Shown here: positions 1 to 6,845 of the stretch, in pieces | How the letters are laid out: each line of letters opens with the position of its first letter | How positions within the stretch are numbered: position 1 is the first letter of the stretch | Assembly: GCA_903890885.1 (NCBI GenBank) | Contig: CAITCX010000004.1 | Location: 1-14,122 of the forward strand | Origin: an uncultured Dehalococcoidia bacterium | GTDB taxonomy: Bacteria; Chloroflexota; Dehalococcoidia; Dehalococcoidales; UBA3254 | DNA length: 14,122 nucleotides | Reading direction: 5' to 3' | Translations under genes and position numbers: made by a program | The notes under the pieces: model-generated | Seen by the model: only the letters and a program-made list of their open reading frames with translations | Databases searched by the model: none | What the model was told of the DNA's origin: nothing

Positions 1-477
1 AGCAAGTTCCTCTACAGGATCCCTAAGACTTTTCAAAGCTAGAAGCGTGGCTCTAGCAACATTTATCCTGTTCGAACTTCCCATAGATTTAGTTAATACA
101 TCTTTGACTCCAGCCGATTCAAGAACCGCTCTGACGCTACCCCCGGCTATAACACCGGTACCGGCTGCAGCAGGTTTGAGTAAAACTTTGGCCGCCCCAT
201 ACTTGAACTCGATTTCATGCGGAATCGTTGTACCTTTTAAAATCACTTCAACAAGATTCTTTCTGGCAACTGCCCCAGCCTTGCTAATAGCTTCGGGGAC
301 TTCATTGGCCTTTCCGATCCCAATGCCAACATGACCATGGCCATCGCCGGTGACAGTAAGTGCACTAAATCTCATGCGCTTACCGCCTTTAACTACTTTC
401 GCTACGCGATTAATATAAATCAACTTATCATTCAAAGTTAATCCAGACGGGTCGATTTTACTTACTACTTCTTTCAC
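1..477 (-). CDS. rpsE: 30S ribosomal protein S5 (uS5), 3' end cut by window edge
   Basis: Small-subunit protein S5, which lies at the mRNA entry side of the 30S body and contributes to decoding accuracy. The visible 159 residues contain the N-terminal double-stranded-RNA-binding-like domain (INRVAKVVKGGKRMRFSAL, then GDGHGHVGIGIGKANEVPEAI) and the C-terminal domain (KPAAAGTGVIAGGSVRAVLE, then SNRINVARATLLAL). Only about 10-15 C-terminal residues should be missing, beyond position 1. I chose the GTG at 475-477 because an AGAGGTG Shine-Dalgarno sequence lies 9 nt upstream and the protein then begins MKEVVSKIDPSGL. An earlier in-frame GTG sits on the Shine-Dalgarno itself. It follows rplR after 15 nt, the normal spc-operon neighbour, and shows no disruption. 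Confidence 0.96.
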   Translation of the reverse strand, partial: MKEVVSKIDPSGLTLNDKLIYINRVAKVVKGGKRMRFSALTVTGDGHGHVGIGIGKANEVPEAISKAGAVARKNLVEVILKGTTIPHEIEFKYGAAKVLLKPAAAGTGVIAGGSVRAVLESAGVKDVLTKSMGSSNRINVARATLLALKSLRDPVEELA

Positions 478-492
478 CTGTCTCAGCACCTC

Positions 493-858
493 TTAAAATT
501 TTAATCCTTGTTTGCGAGCTGCTTCCGCTAAAGCCTGAACCCGACCGCTATATTTATAACCACCCCTATCAAAAACCACCAACTCAATACCTTTTTCCAT
601 TGCCCTCTTGGCCACCGTCTGTCCTACCTGTTCAGCCTGTGATTTCTTTACTTTTCCTTCCATACTACCCACAATCTCAGGATCAACGGTTGAAGCAGAC
701 GCTAAAGTGACGCCTTTAACATCATCGATTACCTGGGCATAGATATGGTTCAAACTGCGAAAAACGGATAATCTAGGCCTTTCCGTAGTCCCCTCTACTT
801 TAGAGCGGACTCGCTCATGTCTTCTAATACGGGCTGATCTCGTTGAATTACTTTTCAT
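493..858 (-). CDS. rplR: 50S ribosomal protein L18 (uL18)
   Basis: L18 binds 5S rRNA together with L5 and helps dock it into the central protuberance of the large subunit. The 121 residues match the usual bacterial length. The basic N-terminus (RSARIRRHERVRSKVEG) is followed by the family core RPRLSVFRSLNHIYAQVIDD and ends with the conserved GGYKYSGRVQALAEAARKQGLKF segment. The ATG overlaps the rplF stop by one base (TAATG), and an AAGGGG Shine-Dalgarno lies within the end of rplF, so translation is probably coupled. Nothing unusual is seen. Confidence 0.97.
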   Translation of the reverse strand: MKSNSTRSARIRRHERVRSKVEGTTERPRLSVFRSLNHIYAQVIDDVKGVTLASASTVDPEIVGSMEGKVKKSQAEQVGQTVAKRAMEKGIELVVFDRGGYKYSGRVQALAEAARKQGLKF

Positions 859-1412
859 TATTTCCCCTTACCTACAGCTTTGCCGGCTTTGCCTGCTTTA
901 ATGCGTACTGATTCTCCAGCATATCGTATGCCTTTACCTTTATAAGCATCCGGCGGTCGAATACCGCGTAACTCAGCTGCCATCTCGCCTACAACTTCTT
1001 TATTAACACCAGCCACTTTAATTTTGGTGGGACCATCAATATTCAACGTCACACCTGGCAGCGGTGACACTTCCACAGCGTGAGAAAAACCCAGACGCAT
1101 TGACAATTTCTCACCAGCTTTTTCCGCTCGGAAACCAACTCCGACTATCTCCAAACTCTTTTCCCAGCCTTTGGTAACGCCGATAACCATGTTATTAAGA
1201 AGAGCGCGCGTAAGACCATGCAAAGCTTTGGCTTGCTTGGAATCGTTAGCCCGGCTGACGGTCAACTTGCTTTCTTCAAACTTTATAGTCATTCCAGTAT
1301 CAAAAGACTGGCTGATTTCGCCTTTGGGACCTTTTACCGACACCAAATTGTTTTTAATATTCACCGTCACTCCTGACGGCACCATTACGGGTAAACGACC
1401 TATTCTAGACAT
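858..1412 (-). CDS. rplF: 50S ribosomal protein L6 (uL6)
   Basis: L6 lies near the sarcin-ricin loop, at the base of the L7/L12 stalk where translation factors bind. The protein has 184 residues, a typical length, with the two tandem L6 folds. The N-terminal repeat starts MSRIGRLPVMVPSGV and carries VKGPKGE. The second repeat carries GVGFRAEKAGEKL and ends in the family signature RPPDAYKGKGIRYAGE. A lysine- and glycine-rich tail follows. The signature has Asp where Glu is more common (PPDAYKGKG), a conservative change. The ATG follows a GGGAG site about 8 nt upstream and lies 21 nt after rpsH. Confidence 0.97.
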   Translation of the reverse strand: MSRIGRLPVMVPSGVTVNIKNNLVSVKGPKGEISQSFDTGMTIKFEESKLTVSRANDSKQAKALHGLTRALLNNMVIGVTKGWEKSLEIVGVGFRAEKAGEKLSMRLGFSHAVEVSPLPGVTLNIDGPTKIKVAGVNKEVVGEMAAELRGIRPPDAYKGKGIRYAGESVRIKAGKAGKAVGKGK

Positions 1413-1433
1413 TTATATATCTCCCTGTCTTAT

Positions 1434-1832
1434 TTACCAGACATAGCAAAGAACTTCTCCACCAACCCCTTCCTTGCGAGCTTTCTGCCCGGTAATCACA
1501 CCTTTAGGGGTAGACAATATCGCTATACCTACGCCACCGTAAACGCGTGGTATTTCGTTATGTTGAGTGTAAATTCTAAGGCCGGGTTTGCTAACGCGCT
1601 CTATGCCGCTTATCATTGACTTAGTATCTTCTTTATATCTAAGCTTGATCTTTATCAGGCGCTCTGGTTTGCCTTTAACCAGTTCATAATCAATTATAAA
1701 TCCTTCTTCTTTTAGAATCCTCAATACCGCAACTTTTATTTTGGATGTAGGCATTTCTACGGTGTCGTGCCTAACCATGCCAGCGTTCCGAATACGAGTT
1801 AGCATATCTCCAATTTGATCAGATATTATCAT
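1434..1832 (-). CDS. rpsH: 30S ribosomal protein S8 (uS8)
   Basis: S8 is a primary 16S rRNA-binding protein of the platform and, in E. coli, the translational repressor of the spc operon. The 132 residues contain the N-terminal half (DQIGDMLTRIRNAGMV, ILKEEGFI) and the C-terminal RNA-binding half with STPKGVITGQKARKEGVGGEVLCYVW, the usual S8 ending. The ATG has AAGAGGTGA just upstream. Neighbours are rpsZ upstream (24-nt gap) and rplF downstream (21-nt gap). I do not see an obvious S8 helix-21 mimic near rplE, but folding would be needed to exclude one. Confidence 0.97.
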   Translation of the reverse strand: MIISDQIGDMLTRIRNAGMVRHDTVEMPTSKIKVAVLRILKEEGFIIDYELVKGKPERLIKIKLRYKEDTKSMISGIERVSKPGLRIYTQHNEIPRVYGGVGIAILSTPKGVITGQKARKEGVGGEVLCYVW

Positions 1833-1856
1833 AATTCACCTCTTAGCTAGCTTTAA

Positions 1857-2042
1857 CTACCAGCTCGATTTTCTCACTCCAGGGATCTGGCCAGCGAGAG
1901 CTAGCCCACGAAAGCAGATTCTACAGATGCCGAACCTGCGCATAAAAGCGCGAGGTCTACCACAAATCGAACAGCGGTTATGCTGTTGCACTTTGAACTT
2001 TGCTGGTCGTTGAGATTTAACAATTTTAGATGTTTTAGCCAT
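1857..2042 (-). CDS. rpsZ: 30S ribosomal protein S14, zinc-binding (type Z) form
   Basis: S14 binds 16S rRNA in the 30S head. This is the short four-cysteine form: 61 residues, with Cys24-x2-Cys27 (CSICGR) and Cys40-x2-Cys43 (CRICF) forming a zinc ribbon. The zinc-free form of E. coli is about 100 residues and lacks these cysteines. The C-terminal LALAGQIPGVRKSSW is characteristic of the short form. AAGGAT precedes the ATG, and the gene sits between rplE (9-nt gap) and rpsH as in most spc operons. It is often named rpsN in annotations. Any zinc-independent paralogue would be elsewhere in the genome. Confidence 0.97.
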   Translation of the reverse strand: MAKTSKIVKSQRPAKFKVQQHNRCSICGRPRAFMRRFGICRICFRGLALAGQIPGVRKSSW

Positions 2043-2051
2043 TCTCTATCC

Positions 2052-2594
2052 TTATTCCTTAACGAAGGGCATACCAAGTAACTCCAATAGAGTTCGCCCC
2101 TCTTCGTCAGTTTTTGCTGTTGTTACAATAACCACTTCCAACCCGCGGATTTTATCAACTTTATCAAACTCTATCTCAGGAAAAACAATCTGTTCTTTAA
2201 AGCCCAGAGTATAGTTGCCCCGTCCGTCAAAAGCGTTGCGGGGAACACCCGAAAACTCTCTTACACGTGGTAAAGTGATTGTGACTAGCTTCTCGTAGAA
2301 GTCCCACATTCTCTTGCCGCGTAAGGTTACTTTGACGCCGATAGCCATTCCGACTCTCAGTCTAAAAGCGGAGATAGATCTCTTTGAACGGGTTATAACA
2401 GGATGCTGCCCGGCTATAGCAGCCAGATCGGTCTCTCCGCCTTCCAGCGCTTTGGCATTGGTGATAGCCTCACCCAGACCAATATTCAACACAATCTTCT
2501 CTAGGCGGGGAACCTGCATAATATTATTGAATTGCATCCGCTCCATCATCTGTGGAACTATTTCTTTTTTAAATTTTTCTTTAAGCTGTGACAT
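2052..2594 (-). CDS. rplE: 50S ribosomal protein L5 (uL5)
   Basis: L5 binds 5S rRNA and contacts the P-site tRNA and the small subunit through the central protuberance. The 180-residue length is normal. Visible family segments are NIMQVPRLEKIVLNIGLGEA, ITRSKRSISAFRLRVGMAIG, VTLRGKRMWDFYEKLV and the LPRVREFSGVPRNAFDGRGNY motif, followed by QIVFPEIEFDKV. The ATG overlaps the rplX stop by one base (TAATG), and its Shine-Dalgarno GAGGTGG lies inside the end of rplX, so the two are probably translationally coupled. Confidence 0.97.
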   Translation of the reverse strand: MSQLKEKFKKEIVPQMMERMQFNNIMQVPRLEKIVLNIGLGEAITNAKALEGGETDLAAIAGQHPVITRSKRSISAFRLRVGMAIGVKVTLRGKRMWDFYEKLVTITLPRVREFSGVPRNAFDGRGNYTLGFKEQIVFPEIEFDKVDKIRGLEVVIVTTAKTDEEGRTLLELLGMPFVKE

Positions 2595-2905
2595 TATTCG
2601 ACCACCTCACCGCAAACGCGGCAGAATCTTGCTTTACGGCCATCCTGTAATATCCTTATTCCGATTCTGGCGGGTTTATTGCACTTACCACATAGCAGCA
2701 TCACATCAGCGGCTGCGATAGTTGCTTCACGTTCAATAATGCCGGCCTGTTTAACCTGGGCTTTAGCCTTGGCATGTTTCTTTACCATGTTAACGCCTTC
2801 AACCATCACCCGTTGTATATCTGGATAAGCGAAGCGAACCTTGCCTTTCTTCCCTTTGTCTTTACCGGAAATCACTAGTACCGTATCGTTTTTCTTGATT
2901 TTCAT
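2594..2905 (-). CDS. rplX: 50S ribosomal protein L24 (uL24) with C-terminal zinc ribbon
   Basis: L24 is an assembly-initiating 23S rRNA-binding protein near the peptide exit. The 103-residue protein has an N-terminal KOW domain (about residues 4-30, VLVISGKDKGKKGKV) and a C-terminal four-cysteine ribbon, Cys72-x2-Cys75 and Cys95-x2-Cys98 (CGKC, CRVC). This is the cysteine-containing L24 type also known from Thermus. I start at the ATG at 2903-2905, which lies about 7 nt after an AGAAGG site. The in-frame TTG six bases earlier almost abuts that site and is unlikely. It follows rplN by 11 nt. Confidence 0.96.
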   Translation of the reverse strand: MKIKKNDTVLVISGKDKGKKGKVRFAYPDIQRVMVEGVNMVKKHAKAKAQVKQAGIIEREATIAAADVMLLCGKCNKPARIGIRILQDGRKARFCRVCGEVVE

Positions 2906-2916
2906 AGTCAACCTTC

Positions 2917-3285
2917 TTATAAAACCTCAGGCGCCAGCGATATAATCTTAGTAAAATTCTTTTCCCTAAGCTCGCGAGCTACCGGTCCAAATATACGTGT
3001 GCCCTTAGGATTGTTGCCTTCCGCCAATATTACGGCAGCGTTCTCATCAAACCGGATATGAGAACCGTCGGCGCGCAAATAGGGTTTGGCGCATCTCACT
3101 ACTACGGCTTTGACAACTTCGCCTTTCTTAACCATACCGTTAGGAATAGCTTTCTTAACAGCGCAAACTATTATATCTCCGACGGCCGCATACTGTCTGT
3201 TGCTTCCACCCAACACAGTCATGCACATCAATGATCGTGCCCCTGTATTGTCTCCCACTTTAAGTCTAGTATAATGTTGAATCAT
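2917..3285 (-). CDS. rplN: 50S ribosomal protein L14 (uL14)
   Basis: L14 sits at the subunit interface, contacts 16S helix 14 in inter-subunit bridges, and is the binding site of the silencing factor RsfS. The 122-residue length is exact for the family. Features are MIQHYTRLKVGDNTGARSLM at the start, GDIIVCAVKKAIPNG, RADGSHIRFDENAAV and the C-terminal GTRIFGPVARELR signature. The motif is DNTGARS rather than the more common DNSGAK. The ATG follows a GGGGATGG Shine-Dalgarno, and the gap to rpsQ is 23 nt. Confidence 0.97.
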   Translation of the reverse strand: MIQHYTRLKVGDNTGARSLMCMTVLGGSNRQYAAVGDIIVCAVKKAIPNGMVKKGEVVKAVVVRCAKPYLRADGSHIRFDENAAVILAEGNNPKGTRIFGPVARELREKNFTKIISLAPEVL

Positions 3286-3308
3286 AATAATCCATCCCCA
3301 AATTAATT

Positions 3309-3590
3309 TCAGACAACCTCAGTAGGTTTGATTTCTACTACATCACCTTTTACAACAACTTCGGCCACGCGCCATCTTTTGTCATGCGAGATAGGAGCGG
3401 TTTCAATAATATTGACCACATCACCTACCTTGCTTATTTTGTTTTCGTCATGAGCCTTATATTTGACAGTCTTGATGATGTTTTTATGATAGAGGGGATG
3501 TTTCTCAGTGTTCTGAACTTCCACCACTACCGTTTTTGCCATCTTATCGCTAATAACACGACCCTGTCTGACTTTATGTTTTCCTGCCAT
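3309..3590 (-). CDS. rpsQ: 30S ribosomal protein S17 (uS17)
   Basis: S17 is a primary assembly protein that binds the 5' domain of 16S rRNA. The 93-residue protein has the OB fold typical of the family: RQGRVISDKMAKTVVVEV, KHPLYHKNIIKTVKYKAHDE, VGDVVNIIETAPISHDKRWRVAEVV. The reading frame is open ten codons further upstream, but I choose the ATG at 3588-3590 because it gives the family start MAGKHKVRQGR and has AGGAG about 10 nt upstream. The 58-nt gap from rpmC is one of the longer spacers in the S10-spc part. Confidence 0.96.
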   Translation of the reverse strand: MAGKHKVRQGRVISDKMAKTVVVEVQNTEKHPLYHKNIIKTVKYKAHDENKISKVGDVVNIIETAPISHDKRWRVAEVVVKGDVVEIKPTEVV

Positions 3591-3648
3591 TGTTTTGCTT
3601 CTCCTGAAATTAGCAAGCACCTGACCAATTCGCTAATCACTTTATTTA

Positions 3649-3843
3649 TTAAGGATTAATTTGCTTCTCGCGAATAATGGTATTCAGCCGGGCAATTTCC
3701 TTTTTAACTCTCGGTAATTCACGATGATTCACCAGTTGCCGGGTAGATAACCTGAAACGTAAATTGAATAGCTCTTGATGAGCATCATTCACACGCTTAG
3801 TTAACTCCTCAACACTTAATGGTCTCATTTCTTCAATTTTCAC
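3649..3843 (-). CDS. rpmC: 50S ribosomal protein L29 (uL29)
   Basis: L29 is a small coiled-coil protein beside the peptide exit tunnel, near the docking site of trigger factor and SRP. The 64-residue length is typical. The two helices are seen as RPLSVEELTKRVNDAHQELFNLRFRLST, with the LFNLRF core, and HRELPRVKKEIARLNTIIREKQ. I choose the GTG at 3841-3843, since an AAGGAG site ends 10 nt before it. An ATG at 3826-3828, giving 59 residues, has only a weak site. The frame continues upstream into rplP, but that sequence is unlike L29. The gap from rplP is 19 nt. Confidence 0.94.
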   Translation of the reverse strand: MKIEEMRPLSVEELTKRVNDAHQELFNLRFRLSTRQLVNHRELPRVKKEIARLNTIIREKQINP

Positions 3844-3862
3844 GGTAATCCTACTCCTTGGA

Positions 3863-4294
3863 TTAGACTGCACCAACGGCGGCGCCGGTTTCCTTAGTAA
3901 CAAACTTAGCCTTGATTGGTAGTTTATTGGCTGCCAAACGCATAGCTTCTTTGGCCACGACCTCTTCAACTCCGGCCATCTCAAACATCACTCGTCCAGC
4001 TTTTACCACTGCTACCCAATGATCTGGTGACCCTTTACCACTTCCCATACGAGTTTCAGCCGCTTTCTTAGTTATCGACTTGTCCGGAAAAATACGTATC
4101 CATACATTACCACCGCGATGAATGTGACGAGTAATTGCTCGCCTCGCCGCTTCAATCTGCCGATCTGAAATAAAAGAATTCTCTAAAGCTTGAAGGCCGA
4201 AATTGCCAAACACGACTGTATTACCAGAATGAGCTTTGCCTCTTCTGGAACCTTTTTGCACTTTACGATATTTAACTCGCTTTGGTTGAAGCAT
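3863..4294 (-). CDS. rplP: 50S ribosomal protein L16 (uL16)
   Basis: L16 helps organise the A-site tRNA elbow region and is a late-assembling protein of the large subunit. The 143-residue protein begins MLQPKRVKYRKVQKG, has FGLQALENSFISDRQIEAARRA, then HIHRGGNVWIRIFPDKSITKKAAETRMGSGKGSPDHWVAVVKAGRVMFEM, the core of the family. The ATG lies 23 nt inside the 3' end of rpsC, with GGAGGT 5 nt upstream, implying translational coupling. The start is fixed by the family N-terminus. Nothing is missing. Confidence 0.97.
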   Translation of the reverse strand: MLQPKRVKYRKVQKGSRRGKAHSGNTVVFGNFGLQALENSFISDRQIEAARRAITRHIHRGGNVWIRIFPDKSITKKAAETRMGSGKGSPDHWVAVVKAGRVMFEMAGVEEVVAKEAMRLAANKLPIKAKFVTKETGAAVGAV

Positions 4295-5021
4295 CTTTTA
4301 CCTCCGAAACTACGGGAGCCGATGCGGGAGCAGCAACACTGACTCCGCCAATCGGAGCCTGAGCCAAAGATCCTGCAACTTCAGTCTCTTTTCTCTCAGG
4401 CAAAATATCGCCCTTGTAAATCCAAACCTTTATACCCAGACGGCCCATAGTAGTGTGAGCTTCGCTGAATCCATAATCAATATCTGCACGAATCGTATGA
4501 AGAGGCACTCGGCCCTGGTGCATCAACTGGCGTCGAGCGATCTCTGCTCCTGCCAGCCTACCAGAACATAATATTCTTATACCTTTGGCGCCTGCCTGTA
4601 AAGTACGAAACATAGCTTGTTTCATAGCTCGACGGTAAGCGATACGCCTTTCCAATTGTTCACCTATTGAGCGAGAAACTAGCTGTGCATCCAGCTCTGG
4701 CTGGCGGATCTCCTGTATATTCAAGCGTACTTTCTTACCTACCAGTTTCTCAAGAAACTGTCTCATCTCTTCTACACGTTGTCCACCTCGGCCAATGACT
4801 ATGCCTGGGCGCGCAGTATGCAAGGTAACAGCGATTTCATTAGCCTGCCGATCAACATCCACTTTAGAAATAGCCGCTTCCGCATATTTGGCCAAAATGG
4901 CGTTTCTAAGCTTCAGATCGTCCATAAGATATTCCGTGTAATTTCGATCGGAATACCATTTGCTCTGCCAATCTCTGATAGTACCAATTCTAAATCCAAC
5001 GGGATGAACTTTACGGCCCAA
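4272..5021 (-). CDS. rpsC: 30S ribosomal protein S3 (uS3), TTG start
   Basis: S3 lines the mRNA entry channel of the 30S head and takes part in mRNA unwinding. The N-terminal part (MGRKVHPVGFRIGTIRDWQSKWY) is followed by a type II KH domain with the GxxG loop in PGIVIGRGGQRVEEM, and a C-terminal domain with GRLAGAEIARRQLMHQGRVPLHTIRADIDYG and LGIKVWIYKGDILP. The protein has 249 residues, with an alanine-rich, poorly conserved tail of about 30 residues. The start codon is TTG (5019-5021), preceded by an AGGAGG site 6 nt upstream that overlaps the rplV stop. The gap from rplV is 10 nt, and the gene's end overlaps rplP by 23 nt. Confidence 0.97.
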   Translation of the reverse strand: MGRKVHPVGFRIGTIRDWQSKWYSDRNYTEYLMDDLKLRNAILAKYAEAAISKVDVDRQANEIAVTLHTARPGIVIGRGGQRVEEMRQFLEKLVGKKVRLNIQEIRQPELDAQLVSRSIGEQLERRIAYRRAMKQAMFRTLQAGAKGIRILCSGRLAGAEIARRQLMHQGRVPLHTIRADIDYGFSEAHTTMGRLGIKVWIYKGDILPERKETEVAGSLAQAPIGGVSVAAPASAPVVSEVKDASTKAS

Positions 5022-5031
5022 AATATCCCTC

Positions 5032-5361
5032 CTACTCTGAAACTACGACTGTGATATGACTTGAACGCTTTAGAATCTCGTTGGCTCTACCGCGAGCACG
5101 GGGTCTAAACCTTTTGAGCATTCTCGCTTCATCAGCCGTAATTTTAACTATTTTCAACTCTGAAGGAGTCATTTGATAATTATTTTCTGCATTCGCTGAT
5201 GCACTTTTTATAGTCTTAGCCACGATAACAGCATTAGGAGTAGGCGCAAACTTCAAAATATTCAGGGCATCTTCAACCTTCTTGCCTCTTACCATGTTTA
5301 CTATCAAACGCATCTTGCGTGGCGAGACACCTGTGTCTTTAGACACTGCTTTAACTTCCAT
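5032..5361 (-). CDS. rplV: 50S ribosomal protein L22 (uL22)
   Basis: L22 extends a beta-hairpin that forms part of the narrowest point of the peptide exit tunnel, where macrolides bind. The 109-residue length is typical. The globular part shows TGVSPRKMRLIVNMVRGKKVEDALNIL and SASANAENNYQM. The C-terminal hairpin segment is MLKRFRPRARGRANEILKRSSHITVVV, the family signature. No insertion or deletion is evident in the hairpin. The Shine-Dalgarno is weak (TTAGG about 7 nt before the ATG), unlike most neighbours, and a 57-nt A/T-rich spacer separates it from rpsS. Confidence 0.97.
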   Translation of the reverse strand: MEVKAVSKDTGVSPRKMRLIVNMVRGKKVEDALNILKFAPTPNAVIVAKTIKSASANAENNYQMTPSELKIVKITADEARMLKRFRPRARGRANEILKRSSHITVVVSE

Positions 5362-5418
5362 TTTTATGCCTAACCTAGTTTTTAGTTTTTATTAATGCTT
5401 ATTAGATATGATATTAAT

Positions 5419-5712
5419 CTAAGCGGCGGGAGCAGCAGCCGCAGCCTTCTCAACCTTAGTACCATGACCTCTAAATGTTCTAGTAGGCGCGAACTCGCCC
5501 AGTCTATGACCAACCATGTTCTCAGTTATCAGTACCGGTACATGACGCCGACCATCGTGAACACCGAAAGTCAAGCCAACCATCTGCGGTAGAACCGTGG
5601 AAAACCTGGACCAGGTCTTGATAACGGTCTTTTGCCCAGTACGATTCACAGCCTCAACTTTTTTAATCAATTTCGGATCTACTGCTGGTCCTTTTTTAGT
5701 CGACCTTGACAT
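5419..5712 (-). CDS. rpsS: 30S ribosomal protein S19 (uS19)
   Basis: S19 forms a complex with S13 in the 30S head and touches the A-site tRNA and the large subunit. The 97-residue protein begins MSRSTKKGPAVDPKLIKKV, followed by IKTWSRFSTVLPQMVGLTFGVHDGRRHVPVLITENMVGHRLGEFAPTRTFRGH, the complete family core. An alanine-rich tail (KAAAAAPAA) follows and is likely disordered. AGGGAG, overlapping the end of rplB, precedes the ATG, and only 2 nt separate it from the rplB stop. Confidence 0.97.
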   Translation of the reverse strand: MSRSTKKGPAVDPKLIKKVEAVNRTGQKTVIKTWSRFSTVLPQMVGLTFGVHDGRRHVPVLITENMVGHRLGEFAPTRTFRGHGTKVEKAAAAAPAA

Positions 5713-5714
5713 TA

Positions 5715-6542
5715 TTATTTCTCCCTACGTCTAACAATTAATTTATCCGAGGATTTCTTCTTACGAGTCTTATAACCTAAAGCAGGTTTGCCCCAGGGGG
5801 TTTTAGGCCCAGGCATACCAATAGGGCATTTGCCTGAACCGCCGCCATGCGGATGGTCTCTGGGTGTCTGGGCGGAACCTCTGGATTTAGGTCTCCAACC
5901 CATAAGTCGGCGGCGTCCAGCTTTACCAAGGCTGATATTGCCGTGTTCGATATTGCCTATCTGGCCTATAGTGGCGGAACATTCAACACTGATCTTTCTC
6001 AGTTCGCTGGAAGGCAAACGAATGAGAGCGAAATCTCCTTCTTTTACCATCAAACGAGCTGTACCACCGGCACTTCTTACCAATTGGCCGCCTTGCCCCT
6101 TTAGCAATTCTATATTATGAATAGCTGTGCCGCTTGGAATGTTCTTCATAGGTAAATGGTTGCCTGATTTTACTTCAGCATCTGGACCGGCCTTTACTAC
6201 ATCGCCAACTTTAAGATCGACAGGTGCAATAATATATCGCTTCTCTCCATCTGCATAATAAACCAGTGCGATGCGAGCCGTCCGGTTTGGATCATATTCG
6301 ATAGCGTTAACCGTACCGGGAACACCTATCTTATCTCTTTTAAAATCAATGGCGCGCAACGCTTGCTTAACACCTCCACCCTGACGGCGGATAGTGATAA
6401 CACCCCGATTATTTCGTCCGGCTGCTACTTTATGCGGAGACGTTAAAGCCTTTTCAGGCTCGCTTTTTGTAATCTCTTCAAATGTATAGCCGCTTTGGTT
6501 CCGCCTGCCCGGTGAAGTCGGCTTAAATTTAATTAATGGCAT
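5715..6542 (-). CDS. rplB: 50S ribosomal protein L2 (uL2)
   Basis: L2 is a primary 23S rRNA-binding protein needed for subunit association and close to the peptidyl-transferase region. The 275 residues have the N-terminal extension, the OB and SH3-like domains (RNNRGVITIRRQGGGVKQALRAIDFKRDK; GGQLVRSAGGTARLM) and the conserved C-terminal region with His230 in DHPHGGG, equivalent to E. coli His229. After DHPHGGG the usual Glu is Ser (GGGSGKCPIG). The PIGMPGPKTPWGKPALGYKTRK ending resembles what I recall of Chloroflexota L2. The ATG has AAGGAG upstream, and the gap from rplW is 18 nt. Confidence 0.97.
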   Translation of the reverse strand: MPLIKFKPTSPGRRNQSGYTFEEITKSEPEKALTSPHKVAAGRNNRGVITIRRQGGGVKQALRAIDFKRDKIGVPGTVNAIEYDPNRTARIALVYYADGEKRYIIAPVDLKVGDVVKAGPDAEVKSGNHLPMKNIPSGTAIHNIELLKGQGGQLVRSAGGTARLMVKEGDFALIRLPSSELRKISVECSATIGQIGNIEHGNISLGKAGRRRLMGWRPKSRGSAQTPRDHPHGGGSGKCPIGMPGPKTPWGKPALGYKTRKKKSSDKLIVRRREK

Positions 6543-6560
6543 TTGATCTACTCCTTACCG

Positions 6561-6845
6561 TTATACACCTTCAAAGATCTGTATCTTATCACCAGTCTTG
6601 AGAGTAACAACCGCTTTTTTCCAGGAACTGCCGGTTACCATTCTCCGGCCAACTCTGCGTTCTCTGCCCCTGACAGATATCATGTTAACAGCGGTCACGC
6701 TAACCTTAAAAGACTTCTCAACCGCCTCTTTGACCTGATTTTTATTGGCCTCTCTGGCTACTTCAAAGGCATATTTTCCCTGAACTTGCAGGGCAGTATT
6801 TTTTTCAGTTACCAGAGGACGTCTAATTACCTCAAATAGCTGCAC
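6561..6845 (-). CDS. rplW: 50S ribosomal protein L23 (uL23), GTG start
   Basis: L23 lies at the tunnel exit and is the main docking site for trigger factor and SRP. The 94-residue length is typical. Visible are IRRPLVTEKNTALQ, KYAFEVAREANKNQVKEAVEKSFKVSVTAVN and the C-terminal WKKAVVTLKTGDKIQIFEGV. The frame stays open upstream within rplD, but the GTG at 6843-6845 gives the expected start close to the IRRPLVTEK motif and has a perfect AGGAGG 6 nt before it. It overlaps the end of rplD by 14 nt, so its ribosome binding site lies inside the rplD coding region. Confidence 0.96.
   Translation of the reverse strand: MQLFEVIRRPLVTEKNTALQVQGKYAFEVAREANKNQVKEAVEKSFKVSVTAVNMISVRGRERRVGRRMVTGSSWKKAVVTLKTGDKIQIFEGV

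Noticed and set aside
47..334. Plus-strand open frame of 95 codons
   Set aside because: It lies wholly within rpsE on the opposite strand and has no ribosomal or other recognisable motif or Shine-Dalgarno. The same applies to the plus-strand frames at 1171-1446, 2314-2721, 5788-6120, 7171-7509, 9340-9633 and 13412-13708.
3609..3637. Inverted repeat ATTAGC/GCTAAT in the rpmC-rpsQ spacer
   Set aside because: Only 6-bp arms, A/T-rich, with a 17-nt loop and no U run. Too weak to call a terminator or regulatory element.
3844..3984. L29 extended upstream to an ATG at 3984
   Set aside because: The added 47 residues are rplP read in another frame and are unlike any L29; the GTG at 3843 has a Shine-Dalgarno and the right length.
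5362..5418. A/T-rich 57-nt spacer between rpsS and rplV as a promoter or terminator
   Set aside because: No -35/-10 pair and no stem-loop followed by U residues could be found on the minus strand.
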